A DNA stretch of 64,000 bases from Nitrobacteraceae bacterium AZCC 1564 (GCA_036924835.1 JBAGRR010000001.1:5471001-5535000); one strand, 5' to 3'; shown: positions 1 to 9,214, counted from the stretch's first letter. The notes: generated by a model from the sequence alone, not told the origin. Program-made: numbers and translations.

Positions 1-387
1 CGCGATCGATGCGGCAGTCCAGGCAGCGGTCGCGCCCAGAAATGCCAGAGGCGAACTCTCCTCAACGGTCCACCAGAAAAACAGGGCGAACGCCAGCAAG
101 CCAATACTTCCCAAGGCGGCACCGGCGGCCTCGAGTGCCGCTGCCTGCTGGCCGCGCCGTGTACCGGATAATCCGGCTTTATGTTTTCGCCGGATCTCGT
201 GACGTTCGATGAGCGTCGCGCTGGCGCAGAAAATGGCGGGCAGGGCGAGAAAGAGACCGCCGATCGATGCGCCGAACGCAGAGCTCATCACGCCGGCAAA
301 CACCGTCGCTGCGCCGCCAAGGGCAAAGCGGGTGAGGTATTCATACCACCGGCCTTCTTTCAGCGATGATAGCGAGAGCCGCAGCAT
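1..387 (-). CDS. DUF3147-type small membrane protein (partial)
   Basis: The reverse strand is open from an ATG at 387 to the window edge (129 codons, no stop), so the C-terminus is missing. The product starts MLRLSLSSLKEGRWYEYLTR, then has a hydrophobic helix, a basic loop and a second hydrophobic helix. It resembles the paired DUF3147 proteins of rhizobia, whose function is unknown. Its ATG overlaps the stop of the upstream gene by one base, so the two are very probably co-translated with the phosphatase gene above them. The family call is by pattern and could be wrong; the reading frame and membrane nature are well supported. Confidence 0.7.
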   Translation of the reverse strand, partial: MLRLSLSSLKEGRWYEYLTRFALGGAATVFAGVMSSAFGASIGGLFLALPAIFCASATLIERHEIRRKHKAGLSGTRRGQQAAALEAAGAALGSIGLLAFALFFWWTVEESSPLAFLGATAAWTAASIA

Positions 388-737
388 CAGCCGTTTCCCA
401 AAATCAAAAAGTGAAGGCCGACAGCAGCGGCCAACCATACCACAAGTGCGACGAGCGTCGCTGTGAACGCGCGTAAGCGCGCACGCATCAGCAAGTAACA
501 GACGAGCAGGCTGTAGATGGCGAGCGCGATCGCTCCGAGCGCCATGCTTTGGGTTTGCATAGCAGCGTAGTGCGGGCCGTGCTGAACGACGGCGATAACA
601 AGCGTTGCGAGTGCGACGGACGGTGCGGCGCCAAAGAGCCCCGCAAAGCTTTTCGGCCGGAGCATGTCGCCTAGCATGGCGAATGCCGACACTACGACGC
701 CGCCGAGAAGGAAACGAATGGCATACTCGGCCATCAT
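387..737 (-). CDS. DUF3147-type membrane protein
   Basis: A 116-residue, strongly hydrophobic protein with about four membrane segments and almost no soluble domain. It is middle gene of a tight reverse-strand operon: its start overlaps the stop of the PAP2 phosphatase gene by four bases and its stop touches the start of the next DUF3147-like gene. Paired small membrane proteins of this kind may form a heteromeric transporter or channel, by analogy with other paired small integral proteins, but nothing in the sequence shows a substrate. Function unknown. Confidence 0.75.
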   Translation of the reverse strand: MMAEYAIRFLLGGVVVSAFAMLGDMLRPKSFAGLFGAAPSVALATLVIAVVQHGPHYAAMQTQSMALGAIALAIYSLLVCYLLMRARLRAFTATLVALVVWLAAAVGLHFLILGNG

Positions 738-1309
738 TGCCTCCGGCGTCTGGTTTCGAGCGATAACGGGAACCGCGTGAAGCGACGCACGACTCGCTCA
801 GTGACGGCGCCGATGCCGAAGCCGATAATCACATCGCTTGTCCAGTGCGCCAGAATGACAATCCGCGAAACGGCAAGTCCGATGGTCGCGCCCCAAACCA
901 TGTTGCGGTATTTCGGTCGCAGCGCCGTGGCCGCCGATGCCAGAGCACCCATGTGCACCGCATGGCCTGACGGAAATGCATCGTTCGCACGGCCGGAGAT
1001 CGGGATGCCGCGCCGGTGAGCGGAGCCGACGCATCGATCGGGGCGGGTCTGATTGACATATCGCTTCAGGATGTGGGGAAGGATGGCCGTGACCAGGGTG
1101 ACGGTGAAGACATGATCAGCCGCCGGGCGGAGAGAGCGCTTTTTCGCGTGCGCATAAACCCACGCCATGCCAGCGAACACCAGCAAAACTTTTTCGTCCG
1201 CGCCATAGGTTAATGTGCGCGCCAAAAGTTCAGGCAGCGGTTCGGCGTGAGCGGCGACAGCGTGGGCGATCTCGGTGTCCAGTTTGGTGGGACGGATCTT
1301 GATCGTCAT
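734..1309 (-). CDS. PAP2-family phosphatase (membrane lipid phosphatase type)
   Basis: A 191-residue protein of the type 2 phosphatidic-acid phosphatase family. All three signature motifs are visible: KRYVNQTRP (K-x6-RP), FPSGHA, and SRIVILAHWTSD with the catalytic histidine. Hydrophobic segments around the motifs place it in the inner membrane with the active site facing the periplasm; family members dephosphorylate phosphatidic acid, undecaprenyl pyrophosphate or similar lipids. The exact substrate cannot be read from the sequence. It is the first gene of a three-gene reverse operon with two DUF3147-type proteins, suggesting a shared membrane or envelope role. Confidence 0.9.
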   Translation of the reverse strand: MTIKIRPTKLDTEIAHAVAAHAEPLPELLARTLTYGADEKVLLVFAGMAWVYAHAKKRSLRPAADHVFTVTLVTAILPHILKRYVNQTRPDRCVGSAHRRGIPISGRANDAFPSGHAVHMGALASAATALRPKYRNMVWGATIGLAVSRIVILAHWTSDVIIGFGIGAVTERVVRRFTRFPLSLETRRRRQ

Positions 1310-1546
1310 TTCATTTGATCGCTTGCATCATCCTCGAATGAAGCATTCCAAAAAAGTCCCGACCGGGCTGTCCGACCGATCGGGCTAAAGTTCCCGCCGT
1401 CCCAAGGTGTGAAAGGGCGGCGGATGGTTCATGCAGTTTAGAAACGCCTGATGATCCATGATGTTCCCGTGCAGTGCTCGTGAACCACCACACGAGGGCT
1501 GGAACATTTGCGCCCTGCAGGATTTCAACTGGTAAAGGAGGCAACC

Positions 1547-1732
1547 ATGAACGAGCGCAGTCAGTGGAGCTCCGGGCAGGTGGACGATGGTCTTCCGCGC
1601 AAAAGCGAGGATGACATTCAACGTGAAGAGCTTGGGCCGCGCGGTGTTCCCGGACAGCCTGATCCCGCGAAGATGACGCCGCAGCGCGACAAGAAGACGC
1701 CCAAGTACATCGATCCGGGCCATACCTCCTGA
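1547..1732 (+). CDS. small hydrophilic hypothetical protein
   Basis: A 61-residue, highly charged protein without hydrophobic segments, beginning MNERSQWSSGQVDDG and ending PKYIDPGHTS. I chose the ATG at 1547 because a strong ribosome-binding site (AAAGGAGG) lies just before it; an upstream in-frame start at 1508 lacks one. Its composition (many D, E, R, K, P and G) suggests a disordered protein like the small stress-related proteins common in rhizobia, but I do not recognise a family. Confidence 0.65.
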   Translation: MNERSQWSSGQVDDGLPRKSEDDIQREELGPRGVPGQPDPAKMTPQRDKKTPKYIDPGHTS

Positions 1733-1824
1733 GCGTTTCGAAATGTGGGGGCATTGGCTTCTGCGACAACGTTGATGGCCAAGCTTCAGCGGAGATCAGG
1801 AACGTTTCAACACAGGGGCGGTTC

Positions 1825-1997
1825 TAGTGTGGTGGTTCGAAAGTTCGCTTCATTTTCTCAGCTTCTCAGCGAGTCCTTCGAGCGAACTTCTGAACCTGAA
1901 CCACACTAGAATCATAAATTTACTAGTGTCCTTTCGAATCCGACGTTCGCTACGAGGTGCGCCGCATTTTCAGGCGAACTTCGGATTCGGGACACTG
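1825..1997. repeat. palindromic repeat pair A-B
   Basis: Two long inverted repeats side by side. Unit A (1825-1908) opens TAGTGTGGTGG and closes ACCACACTA with inner arms GTTCGCT/AGCGAAC. Unit B (1924-1997) opens TAGTGTCC and closes GGACACT with inner arms carrying GTTCGC/GCGAAC. The linker GAATCATAAATTTA is the reverse complement of the linker between the C and A units at 3194-3207, so this locus looks like the same cassette in the other orientation with unit C missing. No gene is seen inside. Confidence 0.85.
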
Positions 1998-2049
1998 GAC
2001 TGAGAGGCGGCGAGTAGCGCCGCGTCACGGAAGGCGAGCGGAGGATCCA

Positions 2050-2493
2050 ATGCGTGTAAGTGATGTGATGACGTCGGACGTCAAGATCATGAATCCTGAT
2101 CAAACGATCAAGCAGGCCGCCACAATGATGAGAAAGATGGATATTGGCTTGCTTCCGGTCGGGGAAAACGACCGCCTCGTCGGGATGATTTCGGATCGCG
2201 ATATCGCGCTTCGCGGAGTGGCCGCGGGGAAGGGGCCGGACGCCAAGGTCCGGGATGTCATGACAAAGGACGTTCGATACTGCTTCGACGACGAGGATAC
2301 TGAAGACATCTGCGAGAGAATGGCGGAATGCCAGGTGCGAAGGCTCCCGGTTCTCAATCGCGACAAGCGATTGATTGGCATCGTCTCGCTTGGCGATATC
2401 TCCCGGCTGAGCTCGGAGGCGTCAAAGGCGCTGGCAGGGATATCTCGCCCTGGCGGCGAGCACACGCAAAAAGCCCACGCACAAAAGCACTAA
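2050..2493 (+). CDS. CBS-domain protein
   Basis: A 147-residue cytosolic protein made of two CBS motifs in tandem: the first opens MRVSDVMTSDVKIMNPDQTI, the second VRDVMTKDV at about residue 73. Each ends in a typical DRDI or LGDI segment (SDRDIALRG, SLGDISRL). Stand-alone CBS pairs bind adenosine nucleotides and sense energy state; the partner of this one is unknown. I chose the ATG at 2050 because GGAGG precedes it and because the motif begins at once; the longer upstream frame runs into repeat DNA. The last 25 residues are basic and probably disordered. Confidence 0.9.
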   Translation: MRVSDVMTSDVKIMNPDQTIKQAATMMRKMDIGLLPVGENDRLVGMISDRDIALRGVAAGKGPDAKVRDVMTKDVRYCFDDEDTEDICERMAECQVRRLPVLNRDKRLIGIVSLGDISRLSSEASKALAGISRPGGEHTQKAHAQKH

Positions 2494-2528
2494 CTTCAGA
2501 TGCCTTGAGTCTGGCAGCGTGGCGTCGT

Positions 2529-2846
2529 CTACGCCGCCATCGCGAGGCATGCTTTTGCACATCGGCGGCAGGCGGCAACGCATTCTTCCATGTCGCCGAT
2601 ACCTTCACAGTCGTCCGCGCACTCCTGGCAGATTTCAGCGCATTCCTTGCAAGTGTGTTTGTAATGGGGCGTATTGATCAGCATGAAATGCGCTGACGTG
2701 CGGCACATTTCCGTGCATGCCATCATGAGACGAAAGTGTTTCGGCTCGATGTGCTTGCCTCCGGTTTCAAGGCACTCGTTCATCGCCGTCGAAAGGCACG
2801 CATCGATGCATTGCTGCATAGCGAGTTTCTGACTGTCAGAGATCAT
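2529..2846 (-). CDS. four-helix-bundle copper-binding protein (Csp/DUF326 type)
   Basis: A 105-residue, cysteine-rich helical protein with no signal peptide. Cysteines recur at helical spacing (CIDAC, CTEMC, CKECAEICQECADDC, CVAACRRCAKAC), the hallmark of the cytosolic copper-storage (Csp3-like) family, in which cysteines line a four-helix bundle and bind many Cu(I) ions. Length and cysteine pattern fit the family well. It is a single gene convergent with the CBS gene, followed upstream by repeats. A role in copper buffering is inferred from the family; no copper regulator is seen nearby. Confidence 0.88.
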   Translation of the reverse strand: MISDSQKLAMQQCIDACLSTAMNECLETGGKHIEPKHFRLMMACTEMCRTSAHFMLINTPHYKHTCKECAEICQECADDCEGIGDMEECVAACRRCAKACLAMAA

Positions 2847-3028
2847 TGCTATCCATCCTCAGGAGCGGCCACACATGAGGGACAATGGCCGGGCCTTCAA
2901 ATGGTTTGCTGGAGGAGAACTTAATCAGGCGCATGTCGAAAGCCGACTTATTCAAACGTCAGCTCGCCCCGAATGGCGCAGCATGCCATTTCGATGATGT
3001 TTGTTAAGGTCGCGTTCCGGTGGCCGGT

Positions 3029-3279
3029 TAGTGTCCCGAATCCAAAGTTCGCACAGGCTTGCGGCTTGCTCGGATGCGAACTTCGGAATCAAAGGGACAC
3101 TAGTAAGTCTATGATTTGAGTGCCGCTTTTGGATCTGAAGTTCTTCATCGAACTTGCGGCTTCACTCGCAAGAACTTCAAATCCGCGGCACTAGTAAATT
3201 TATGATTCTGGTGTGGCTTAGGTTCAGAAGTTCGCTGGAAGAACTCGCAGAAAAAATGGAGCGAACTTCTACCACACTA
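3029..3279. repeat. palindromic repeat cassette B-C-A
   Basis: Three long palindromes in series. B is 3029-3102 (TAGTGTCC to GGACACTA, arms GAAGTTCGC-type). C is 3119-3193 (AGTGCCGC to GCGGCACTA, arms GAAGTTCTT/AAGAACTTC). A is 3208-3279 (GTGTGG to ACCACACTA). They are joined by short AT-rich linkers of about 15 bases containing TATGATT. This is the most complete cassette in the window; other loci hold subsets. The whole stretch 2847-3401 contains no convincing gene. Confidence 0.85.
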
Positions 3280-3401
3280 GAACCGCGTCTTGAATTGCGG
3301 CTCTCGGCCGGCCGACCCTTGCCCCGACCTCGAGGGGGTAGGCGGCAAGCCCCCTGCCTTGAAAGCTGCTTGAAGCTTGTCGACGCCCAATCGCCGAGCC
3401 G

Positions 3402-3617
3402 CTATGGGTGGGGGCGTGTCATACCCTGTTTGTCTTCTGGCTGCCGAAGCTCCGGGGAGCTTAGCCAGCCTTCGATTTTTGCGGTGAGCTCAAGCCGGGT
3501 CACGCGTTGCAGCAAGGCATCTCGGGCTCGTCCATGAGGCCAGCGTTCAGCCTCTTCGCGCAGCTGCTCGGCCTCCCGGCGAAGCTGATACTGATATGCG
3601 TTCTGGATTTTTGACAT
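3402..3617 (-). CDS. conserved small hypothetical protein
   Basis: A 71-residue, arginine- and glutamate-rich, probably all-helical protein starting MSKIQNAYQYQLRREAEQLR. A very strong ribosome-binding site (GGAGGAG) sits just ahead of the ATG at 3617, which supports expression. Proteins of this look are common in Bradyrhizobium and relatives, but I know no function. It has no membrane segment or cysteine. Confidence 0.7.
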   Translation of the reverse strand: MSKIQNAYQYQLRREAEQLREEAERWPHGRARDALLQRVTRLELTAKIEGWLSSPELRQPEDKQGMTRPHP

Positions 3618-3757
3618 GTCCGCTCCTCCTCTAGGCGAGCAGGATCGCGAGCCTGACTGTCGCCACTGGACTTACTCAGACCGATCTCGCAACGAAGGTA
3701 TTATACGCCAATCACGCTGCGAAATTCACATTACATTTTACGTTTTGGGATATTTCG

Positions 3758-3976
3758 TCAGAAGCAAACAGGGAGCGGTCGCGACTTCATGTTGTGGGCG
3801 CGACGGAGCGCGTTGCACGATCCGGCGAACTTTGGATTCGGACACTCGCGAGCGAAGCGATTGCACCGAGCCATGTAGGGGCCAAACGCCGCCGGCAGGT
3901 CGCGCCAGGATGCTCCAGATCGCAGGACTTGGAAAATGTCGTTGAGGACGGGCTGGCGTTGACCCGAGGAACCCAC
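3758..3976 (-). pseudogene. IS5-type transposase N-terminal remnant
   Basis: The reverse-strand frame contains VLNDIFQVLRSGASWRDLPA followed by AFGPY and RCNRFAR, matching the N-terminal helical domain (DUF4096) of IS5-family transposases. Homology stops at about 3845, where a right arm of palindrome B (about 3823-3845) begins and supplies the rest of the open frame. The DDE catalytic domain is absent, so this is a dead fragment. No terminal inverted repeats could be identified. The stretch 3618-3757 shows nothing else. Confidence 0.6.
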
Positions 3977-3995
3977 GCGGTTTGTTGCGCTGCGC

Positions 3996-6900
3996 TCACT
4001 GTAACTCCGTCAATAGGATGCGGGCTTCCACAAGATCGCGCGTTTCCAACCCCTCGCTGAACCAGCGATAGATCGGTGTAAGGATGTCGCGCGCCTGCTG
4101 CCGTCTGCCGCATGCCGCCTGGAGCTTGGCACGAGCGACACTTGCGCGAAGTTCGGGCAGTTTCGCTCCTTGAGCAACGGCGGTTTCGATTGCGGCTTGG
4201 AACTCCGCGTCCGCGTGATCTTCGGCTTCCTCTCCGGCTGCGCGTAAAAGTAGTTCGCCTCGCTCACGGTGAAGCTCGACATCACACCAGCTCTCGCTGT
4301 TTGCATCCGCGATGGCGAGCGCTTCATCAACGAGCCGAAGCCCGGCCACGACCTCCCCGGCCTTACGATGGAGCTCAGCGAGCAAACCAAGATGGTGCGA
4401 AATGCGCAGTCCAGCATTGGTTCGCCGGAAATCCTCAAGCGCAGCATCAAAGGCCGCCAGACCTTCGTCGAGCTGGCCGGATTCAGCAATCGCCCAGGCG
4501 CGAACAAGGCTGCTCCATGCTCCATAATAGTCAAAGCGGTACTCGGTGCAGATGTCGTGCGCTTCCGCCGCCGATTTGAGTGCGGCCTCGGGCCGTCGCC
4601 GGAATTGATGCAGCATCGCCAGATAATTGAGCGCCTGCGCAATGCTGAATGGATGTGAAATGTCGCGCGCGAGAGCGAGCCCTTCCTCGGCAATCTCAAG
4701 GCTGCGAATGGGATAGCCGAGATGCCAGTCGCAGTGGCTGATATAGGCGCGGCAGAACACACTCATATTGAGTCCGTAAACCTCGGAATGATCGCGGCCA
4801 CGGTATTTGCCTGCTTTCTCGAGCCAGTTGCGTGCGGATTGAAACTTGCCGAGGTGGAAAGAGACCACTCCTGCAAAGTGATCGGCTTCGGCCAGAAGCG
4901 CGGGATCGCCGCTCCGTTCCGCGAGCGTGATCGTCTCCTCGACGAGCCCTGTCGCCCCGCGCATGTTGGCACGCACGTGATAGACGTAGCCGAGCCCTCT
5001 CAACGCGGCGAGGAGATCGGTCTCGCTTTGCAGCTCGCGGCTGAGTTCCTGTGCGCGCTGGTAGGCAGCCTCTACTTCGCTTGATGCGAAGCCTTTGGTT
5101 GCGATGAGCGGGCCGCCGAGCGCCAACTGCAGCGTAAGCTCGAAGCGCGAGCGTGATACTCCGGGCGGAAGCGCTTGGGCACACTCGAGCCCCGATCTGA
5201 AATGGGCGATCGCCTCTATATTCGCCGATCGGGCGGCTGCGAGGCGACCGGCCCGCAGCCAGTATGAAATTGCTTTCTCTGCCAGTCCCGCCTCGCCAAA
5301 GTGACGGGCGACAAGCTCCGGCTGCGCTTCGACAAGTTGAGGAAACCGGGCTTCGATCGATGTTGCAATCCGCGCGTGCAGCTCCTGGCGACGTCGCTTA
5401 AGCAGGCTTTCGTAGGCGGCGTCGCGCACCAGCGCGTGCTTGAATACATAAGTGGCGGCCGGAGAGAGGCCCCGCCGGAAAACGAGCTCTGCCGCAACCA
5501 GGCGATCAAGCGCCGTGGCAAGTTCCGCCTCTGGCATCGATACGACCGCTGCAAGCAACTCGTGATCGAACTCGCGCCCGATACAGGATCCGATCTGGGC
5601 AACCTCCTTCACGGGAGCAAGACGGTCGAGCCGCGCCATCAACGAATCGTGCAGCGTCGCCGGGATCGCGAGGGACGGGAGCGGTCGGGCGAGTGCATAA
5701 CGATCGCCGACTTTGCGGAGAATCCCGGCTTCGAGCACGGCCTTGGTGAGCTCCTCGGTGAAAAGCGGCACTCCCTCGGTCCGCACCAGAATCTGCCTGA
5801 GGACCTCAGCAGGAAGTGCTTTGCCCTCGGTGATCCGGTCAACGAGCTCGACCACCTGTTCCTGTGGCAGGCGGTTCAGCGTGAGCAGCGTGACATGAGG
5901 AAAGCCGATCCATGGCGGCGAGAGCTCGGGACGGAACGTCGCGATGAGCAGCACCGGCAGACCCTGAAGACGCTCGACGATCTGGTCGAAGAGCTCACGC
6001 GAGGTTGGATCGAGCCAGTGCGCGTCTTCAAGCATCATCAGCACCGGGCCACGCGCCGCAAGTCGATCGAGCCGGGCCAGGAACGTCCGGAAGAGGAGGG
6101 CCTTCCTTTGCTGGGGAGACATGTCCAGCAAGGCGCCTGGAGTCCCGTTTGGAATGCCAAGCAGATCGGCAAAGAGCGGGACTGCCTCGCTCGGCAAGTC
6201 GTTCCCGTCTTGGCACAGAAGAGATTCAAGGCGCTCGAGCCGCTCTTCCGCGACGTCATCGGGCGCAAACCGCGCCGCGCGCTCAAGCTGCGAAATGAAC
6301 GGAAAGAGCGGGCTGTTCACGTGATGCGGCGAGCAAGCGTAGCTTACGAGTCGGATTGGCTCGGCCTCCAGCCGCTCCCGCAGCGCGAGCACCAGTCGTG
6401 ATTTGCCGATGCCTGGTTCGCCGAAAATCAGAACGACTTGCCCGGCACGCCCCTTCGCCTGTCGCCAGCGTGACAGCACCAGGTCGAGTTCTTCGCTGCG
6501 CCCGACGAGTGGCGTGACATGGGCTCCGTGCAACGCCTCGAAACGGCTCTCTGCGCTGCCTTCGCCGATAGCTCGCCATGCCGGCACTGGTTCGGCGAAA
6601 CCCTTGAGTTGGCGAGAGCCGAGCTCAACCAATTCGAACAGATCGCCAACCAGACGGCGTGTGCTGTCGGCAATAACGACGGTGCCGGGCTCAGCAGCCT
6701 GTTGCAGACGCGCGGCAAGGTTAGGTGTTTCTCCGCTTACTGCCTCCTCTTTCGCGGCGCCTTCGCCGAGCAGGTCGCCCACCACCACGACACCTGTGGC
6801 GATGCCGATGCGAGCTGCAAGCTGAGGTCCTGCGCCGGCCGAAATGCCGCTGACCGCTGCCGCGACCGCAAGTCCCGCCCGGACTGCCTGCTCTGCCGCA

Positions 6901-7319
6901 TCCTCGCTCGCGCGCGGCCAACCGAAATAGGCGAGCACGCCATCCCCCAAGAACTTCGCGACGTGCCCCTCCAGCCGCGCAATCTCTCCCGCCACAGTGT
7001 CCTGATAGGCGCGCATGATCTCGCGCAACTCTTCAGGATCGAGTCGTTGGCTGAGGTCCGTCGAACCGACGAGGTCGACGAACATGACCGTCAGCTGACG
7101 ACGCTCGACCGACGCTGGGGGTCGAGCCATCGTCTGGTCGCTCGTCAGAAGGGCGACAGCATCAAGAATTTTCCGCCGGTGGCCAACGGCCTGGACACCG
7201 ATCTCCTTTAGATCATCAACCGTCAGGCGAGGCAGGACCTCAAGGTCGATGCCGTTGTCCCGGAATGCCTGCTCATATGACTGCAAGCCAAGGCTGCGCA
7301 GCCATTCTCCGATGTCCAA
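3996..7319 (-). CDS. SAM-domain / class III nucleotidyl cyclase / AAA ATPase / TPR signalling protein
   Basis: A 1107-residue cytosolic multidomain protein. A SAM domain occupies about residues 1-58 (IGEWLRSLGLQSYEQAF). A class III adenylate/guanylate cyclase domain spans about 75-240, with metal-binding aspartates in MFVDLVGSTDL and KFLGDGV and the Asn/Arg pair in TPNLAARL. An AAA-type ATPase follows, with Walker A GEPGIGKSR and Walker B VLMMLEDAHWLD. The C-terminal half is helical and TPR-like. This architecture is common in rhizobia, where such proteins are presumed signal integrators making cAMP. The start codon is TTG, supported by GGAGG five bases upstream. Confidence 0.9.
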   Translation of the reverse strand: MDIGEWLRSLGLQSYEQAFRDNGIDLEVLPRLTVDDLKEIGVQAVGHRRKILDAVALLTSDQTMARPPASVERRQLTVMFVDLVGSTDLSQRLDPEELREIMRAYQDTVAGEIARLEGHVAKFLGDGVLAYFGWPRASEDAAEQAVRAGLAVAAAVSGISAGAGPQLAARIGIATGVVVVGDLLGEGAAKEEAVSGETPNLAARLQQAAEPGTVVIADSTRRLVGDLFELVELGSRQLKGFAEPVPAWRAIGEGSAESRFEALHGAHVTPLVGRSEELDLVLSRWRQAKGRAGQVVLIFGEPGIGKSRLVLALRERLEAEPIRLVSYACSPHHVNSPLFPFISQLERAARFAPDDVAEERLERLESLLCQDGNDLPSEAVPLFADLLGIPNGTPGALLDMSPQQRKALLFRTFLARLDRLAARGPVLMMLEDAHWLDPTSRELFDQIVERLQGLPVLLIATFRPELSPPWIGFPHVTLLTLNRLPQEQVVELVDRITEGKALPAEVLRQILVRTEGVPLFTEELTKAVLEAGILRKVGDRYALARPLPSLAIPATLHDSLMARLDRLAPVKEVAQIGSCIGREFDHELLAAVVSMPEAELATALDRLVAAELVFRRGLSPAATYVFKHALVRDAAYESLLKRRRQELHARIATSIEARFPQLVEAQPELVARHFGEAGLAEKAISYWLRAGRLAAARSANIEAIAHFRSGLECAQALPPGVSRSRFELTLQLALGGPLIATKGFASSEVEAAYQRAQELSRELQSETDLLAALRGLGYVYHVRANMRGATGLVEETITLAERSGDPALLAEADHFAGVVSFHLGKFQSARNWLEKAGKYRGRDHSEVYGLNMSVFCRAYISHCDWHLGYPIRSLEIAEEGLALARDISHPFSIAQALNYLAMLHQFRRRPEAALKSAAEAHDICTEYRFDYYGAWSSLVRAWAIAESGQLDEGLAAFDAALEDFRRTNAGLRISHHLGLLAELHRKAGEVVAGLRLVDEALAIADANSESWCDVELHRERGELLLRAAGEEAEDHADAEFQAAIETAVAQGAKLPELRASVARAKLQAACGRRQQARDILTPIYRWFSEGLETRDLVEARILLTELQ

Positions 7320-7370
7320 CTCTGCCTCCGTCGCCCCTCCTTAGCTGCAGGCTTCCTAGCGCCGCTCAAG

Positions 7371-7410
7371 TGAAGTTCGCACAGGCTTGCGGCTTGCTCG
7401 GATGCGAACA
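7371..7410. repeat. partial palindrome B core
   Basis: This contains the left inner arm, loop and right inner arm of a B unit (TGAAGTTCGC, then GCTTGCGGCTTGCTCGG, then GCGAAC) without the outer TAGTGTCC/GGACACTA arms. It directly abuts the stop codon of the FAD oxidase gene at 7411-7413. It may be an eroded copy. Confidence 0.7.
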
Positions 7411-8850
7411 TTAGGCTGCAGGCCGCTGTGCGGCTGGCTGGACATTCTGGTTCAAGCGGAACAGGTTGCCCGGATCGTACTTCACCTTCAACGCCGCAAG
7501 ACGAGCGTAGTTCGCGCCATATGCGCTGGGCACACGCTCTGTCTCATCCTCGGGCATGAAATTGACATAGACGCCACCGGTTGCGTACGGCGCCGCATCG
7601 GCAAAGAGCTGCCGCGTCCAGTCGATGGAGTGCCGCTCGTCGGCCCGGTCCCGCCATCGCGTATGAACGTTCATGACAAAATTTGCATCGCGGTGGGGAT
7701 AGGCTGTGGCGTCGATCGGCACGCGGTTGACGGCGCCACCGAGCTGGCCAATGAAAATCTCACACTCTGGAGTTGGGAGCCTCGCGGCGTAGCTTGTGAG
7801 CATGTCGAAGAGGCCGTCGCTGAGCTGCACGAAATTGTGCGACTTCCAGTAATTGTAGGCGCCGGGCGTCAGCAATGGATCGAACGCGGTTTGCCAGGCC
7901 GCGTAGGGCTGCATGCCAATCACGTCAGCGATCGGCTGTCCCAGTGCGCGAAGCGGCTCCAATGCGCGGTTGCCGCTAGCCTCATCGCCTGTGTAGCAGA
8001 CGGCGAAGACGAGGATTTCTTTTCCGTGAACTTCGGGAGGCAGGAAGGGCAGGGGTGGCGCTTGTCTGAGCACAACCCACACCGTCAGCTCGTCAGGCGC
8101 TTCGGCGGCGACCTGGCGATAGCCCGCAAGAAGCTCCTTGGCCCGTGCAAAGGGATGGACAATGAGCCCCGACAGAACCATCGGGCCGACGGGATGCTGA
8201 CGGAATTCGAATGAGCTCACAACGCCGAAATTGCCGCCGCCTCCACGGAGGGCCCAGAACAGATCCGAATTCTCCGTCGCACTTGCTTGCACGAGCTCAC
8301 CTTCGGCCGTGACCACGTCGGCCGAAATCAGGTTATCGCAGGTAAGTCCGAACTTGCGGCTGAGCCATCCGAATCCGCCGCCGAGGGTTAGTCCTGCCAC
8401 GCCAGTCGTCGAGTTGATCCCGAGCGGGGTGGCAAGTCCGAAGGCCTGTGCCTCTCTATCGAATTCACCAAGGGTGGCACCCGGTTCAACCCGTGCGGAG
8501 CGGCCCGCGGGGTCGATTCTGACTGAGCGCATCTGCGAAAGGTCGATCAGGAGTCCGCCTTCGCAAACAGCATTCCCGGCGATGTTGTGGCCGCCGCCGC
8601 GCACCGCAAGCACCAGACCGTGCTCACGCGCGAACCGAACGGCGCGAATGATGTCCGCGGCGCCTCGGCAACGGACGACCGCGCCCGGGTGGCGGTCGAT
8701 CATCGCATTCCAGATGGTTCGCGCTTCATCGTAGCCCGCTTCCTCAGCGAGGCAAAGGTTGCCCCGTAACGTCTGGCGAAAAGCAGCTATGGTATCGCTT
8801 CCAAGCGCAATCGCCCCGCCCTGCAGCGAGGCCAGCCGGATCTCGGTCAT
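7411..8850 (-). CDS. berberine-bridge-type FAD-linked oxidoreductase
   Basis: A 479-residue flavoprotein of the FAD_binding_4 plus BBE families. The N-terminal half has the FAD-binding elements RGGGHNIAGNAV, whose histidine is the usual covalent FAD anchor, and GLTLGGGFGWLSRKFG. The C-terminal YDPGNLFRLNQNV is the BBE signature. The cysteine used for a second FAD link in bicovalent members is not at the usual place, so attachment is probably through histidine only. I start at ATG 8850, which follows GGAGGAG; an ORF running 52 codons further upstream has no homology. Family members oxidise sugars, alkaloids or other alcohols; the substrate here is unknown. The region 8851-9214 holds no gene I can support. 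Confidence 0.88.
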   Translation of the reverse strand: MTEIRLASLQGGAIALGSDTIAAFRQTLRGNLCLAEEAGYDEARTIWNAMIDRHPGAVVRCRGAADIIRAVRFAREHGLVLAVRGGGHNIAGNAVCEGGLLIDLSQMRSVRIDPAGRSARVEPGATLGEFDREAQAFGLATPLGINSTTGVAGLTLGGGFGWLSRKFGLTCDNLISADVVTAEGELVQASATENSDLFWALRGGGGNFGVVSSFEFRQHPVGPMVLSGLIVHPFARAKELLAGYRQVAAEAPDELTVWVVLRQAPPLPFLPPEVHGKEILVFAVCYTGDEASGNRALEPLRALGQPIADVIGMQPYAAWQTAFDPLLTPGAYNYWKSHNFVQLSDGLFDMLTSYAARLPTPECEIFIGQLGGAVNRVPIDATAYPHRDANFVMNVHTRWRDRADERHSIDWTRQLFADAAPYATGGVYVNFMPEDETERVPSAYGANYARLAALKVKYDPGNLFRLNQNVQPAAQRPAA

Positions 8851-9214
8851 GGTGTCTCCTCCAAAAGCTACGGTGGTGATGGCTTCGGCAAGCGCCGGCT
8901 CACTTCTTCCGGATAGAACTGAAAGCAACCTCTCGGCAAAGAGATGGTTCACTGAAATAGTCTCATTCGAATGAGCTACCGCTTTTGAATGATCTGCCGC
9001 TTCCAAGCCTTCCGGCCTTCAGAGCGGCATCGGGTGATTGTTCTTATGAGGTTGGTCGCGACAGAGGAGCTGACCGAAAATCTTCAACGCGTGCCATCAG
9101 CGAGCGCAGGATCGACATGCTGTGCTACCCCGGCATGAAATTGGTGAGGGCGATGGGCGCCAAGCGCTCGTTTCGATTGAGCAGGTTATGAAGCCTTAGA
9201 CACTCTCTAATCCG

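Noticed and set aside
3154-3537. Forward frame of 127 codons between 3154 and 3537
   Set aside because: It is made of palindromes C and A plus antisense of the small gene at 3402, so it is not a gene.
5301-6401. Forward frame of 366 codons inside the cyclase gene
   Set aside because: It is antisense to the ATPase/TPR part of the cyclase; composition is that of a shadow frame in high-G+C DNA.
7387-8214. Forward frame of 275 codons opposite the FAD oxidase
   Set aside because: Antisense to clearly conserved FAD and BBE motifs; no independent family features.
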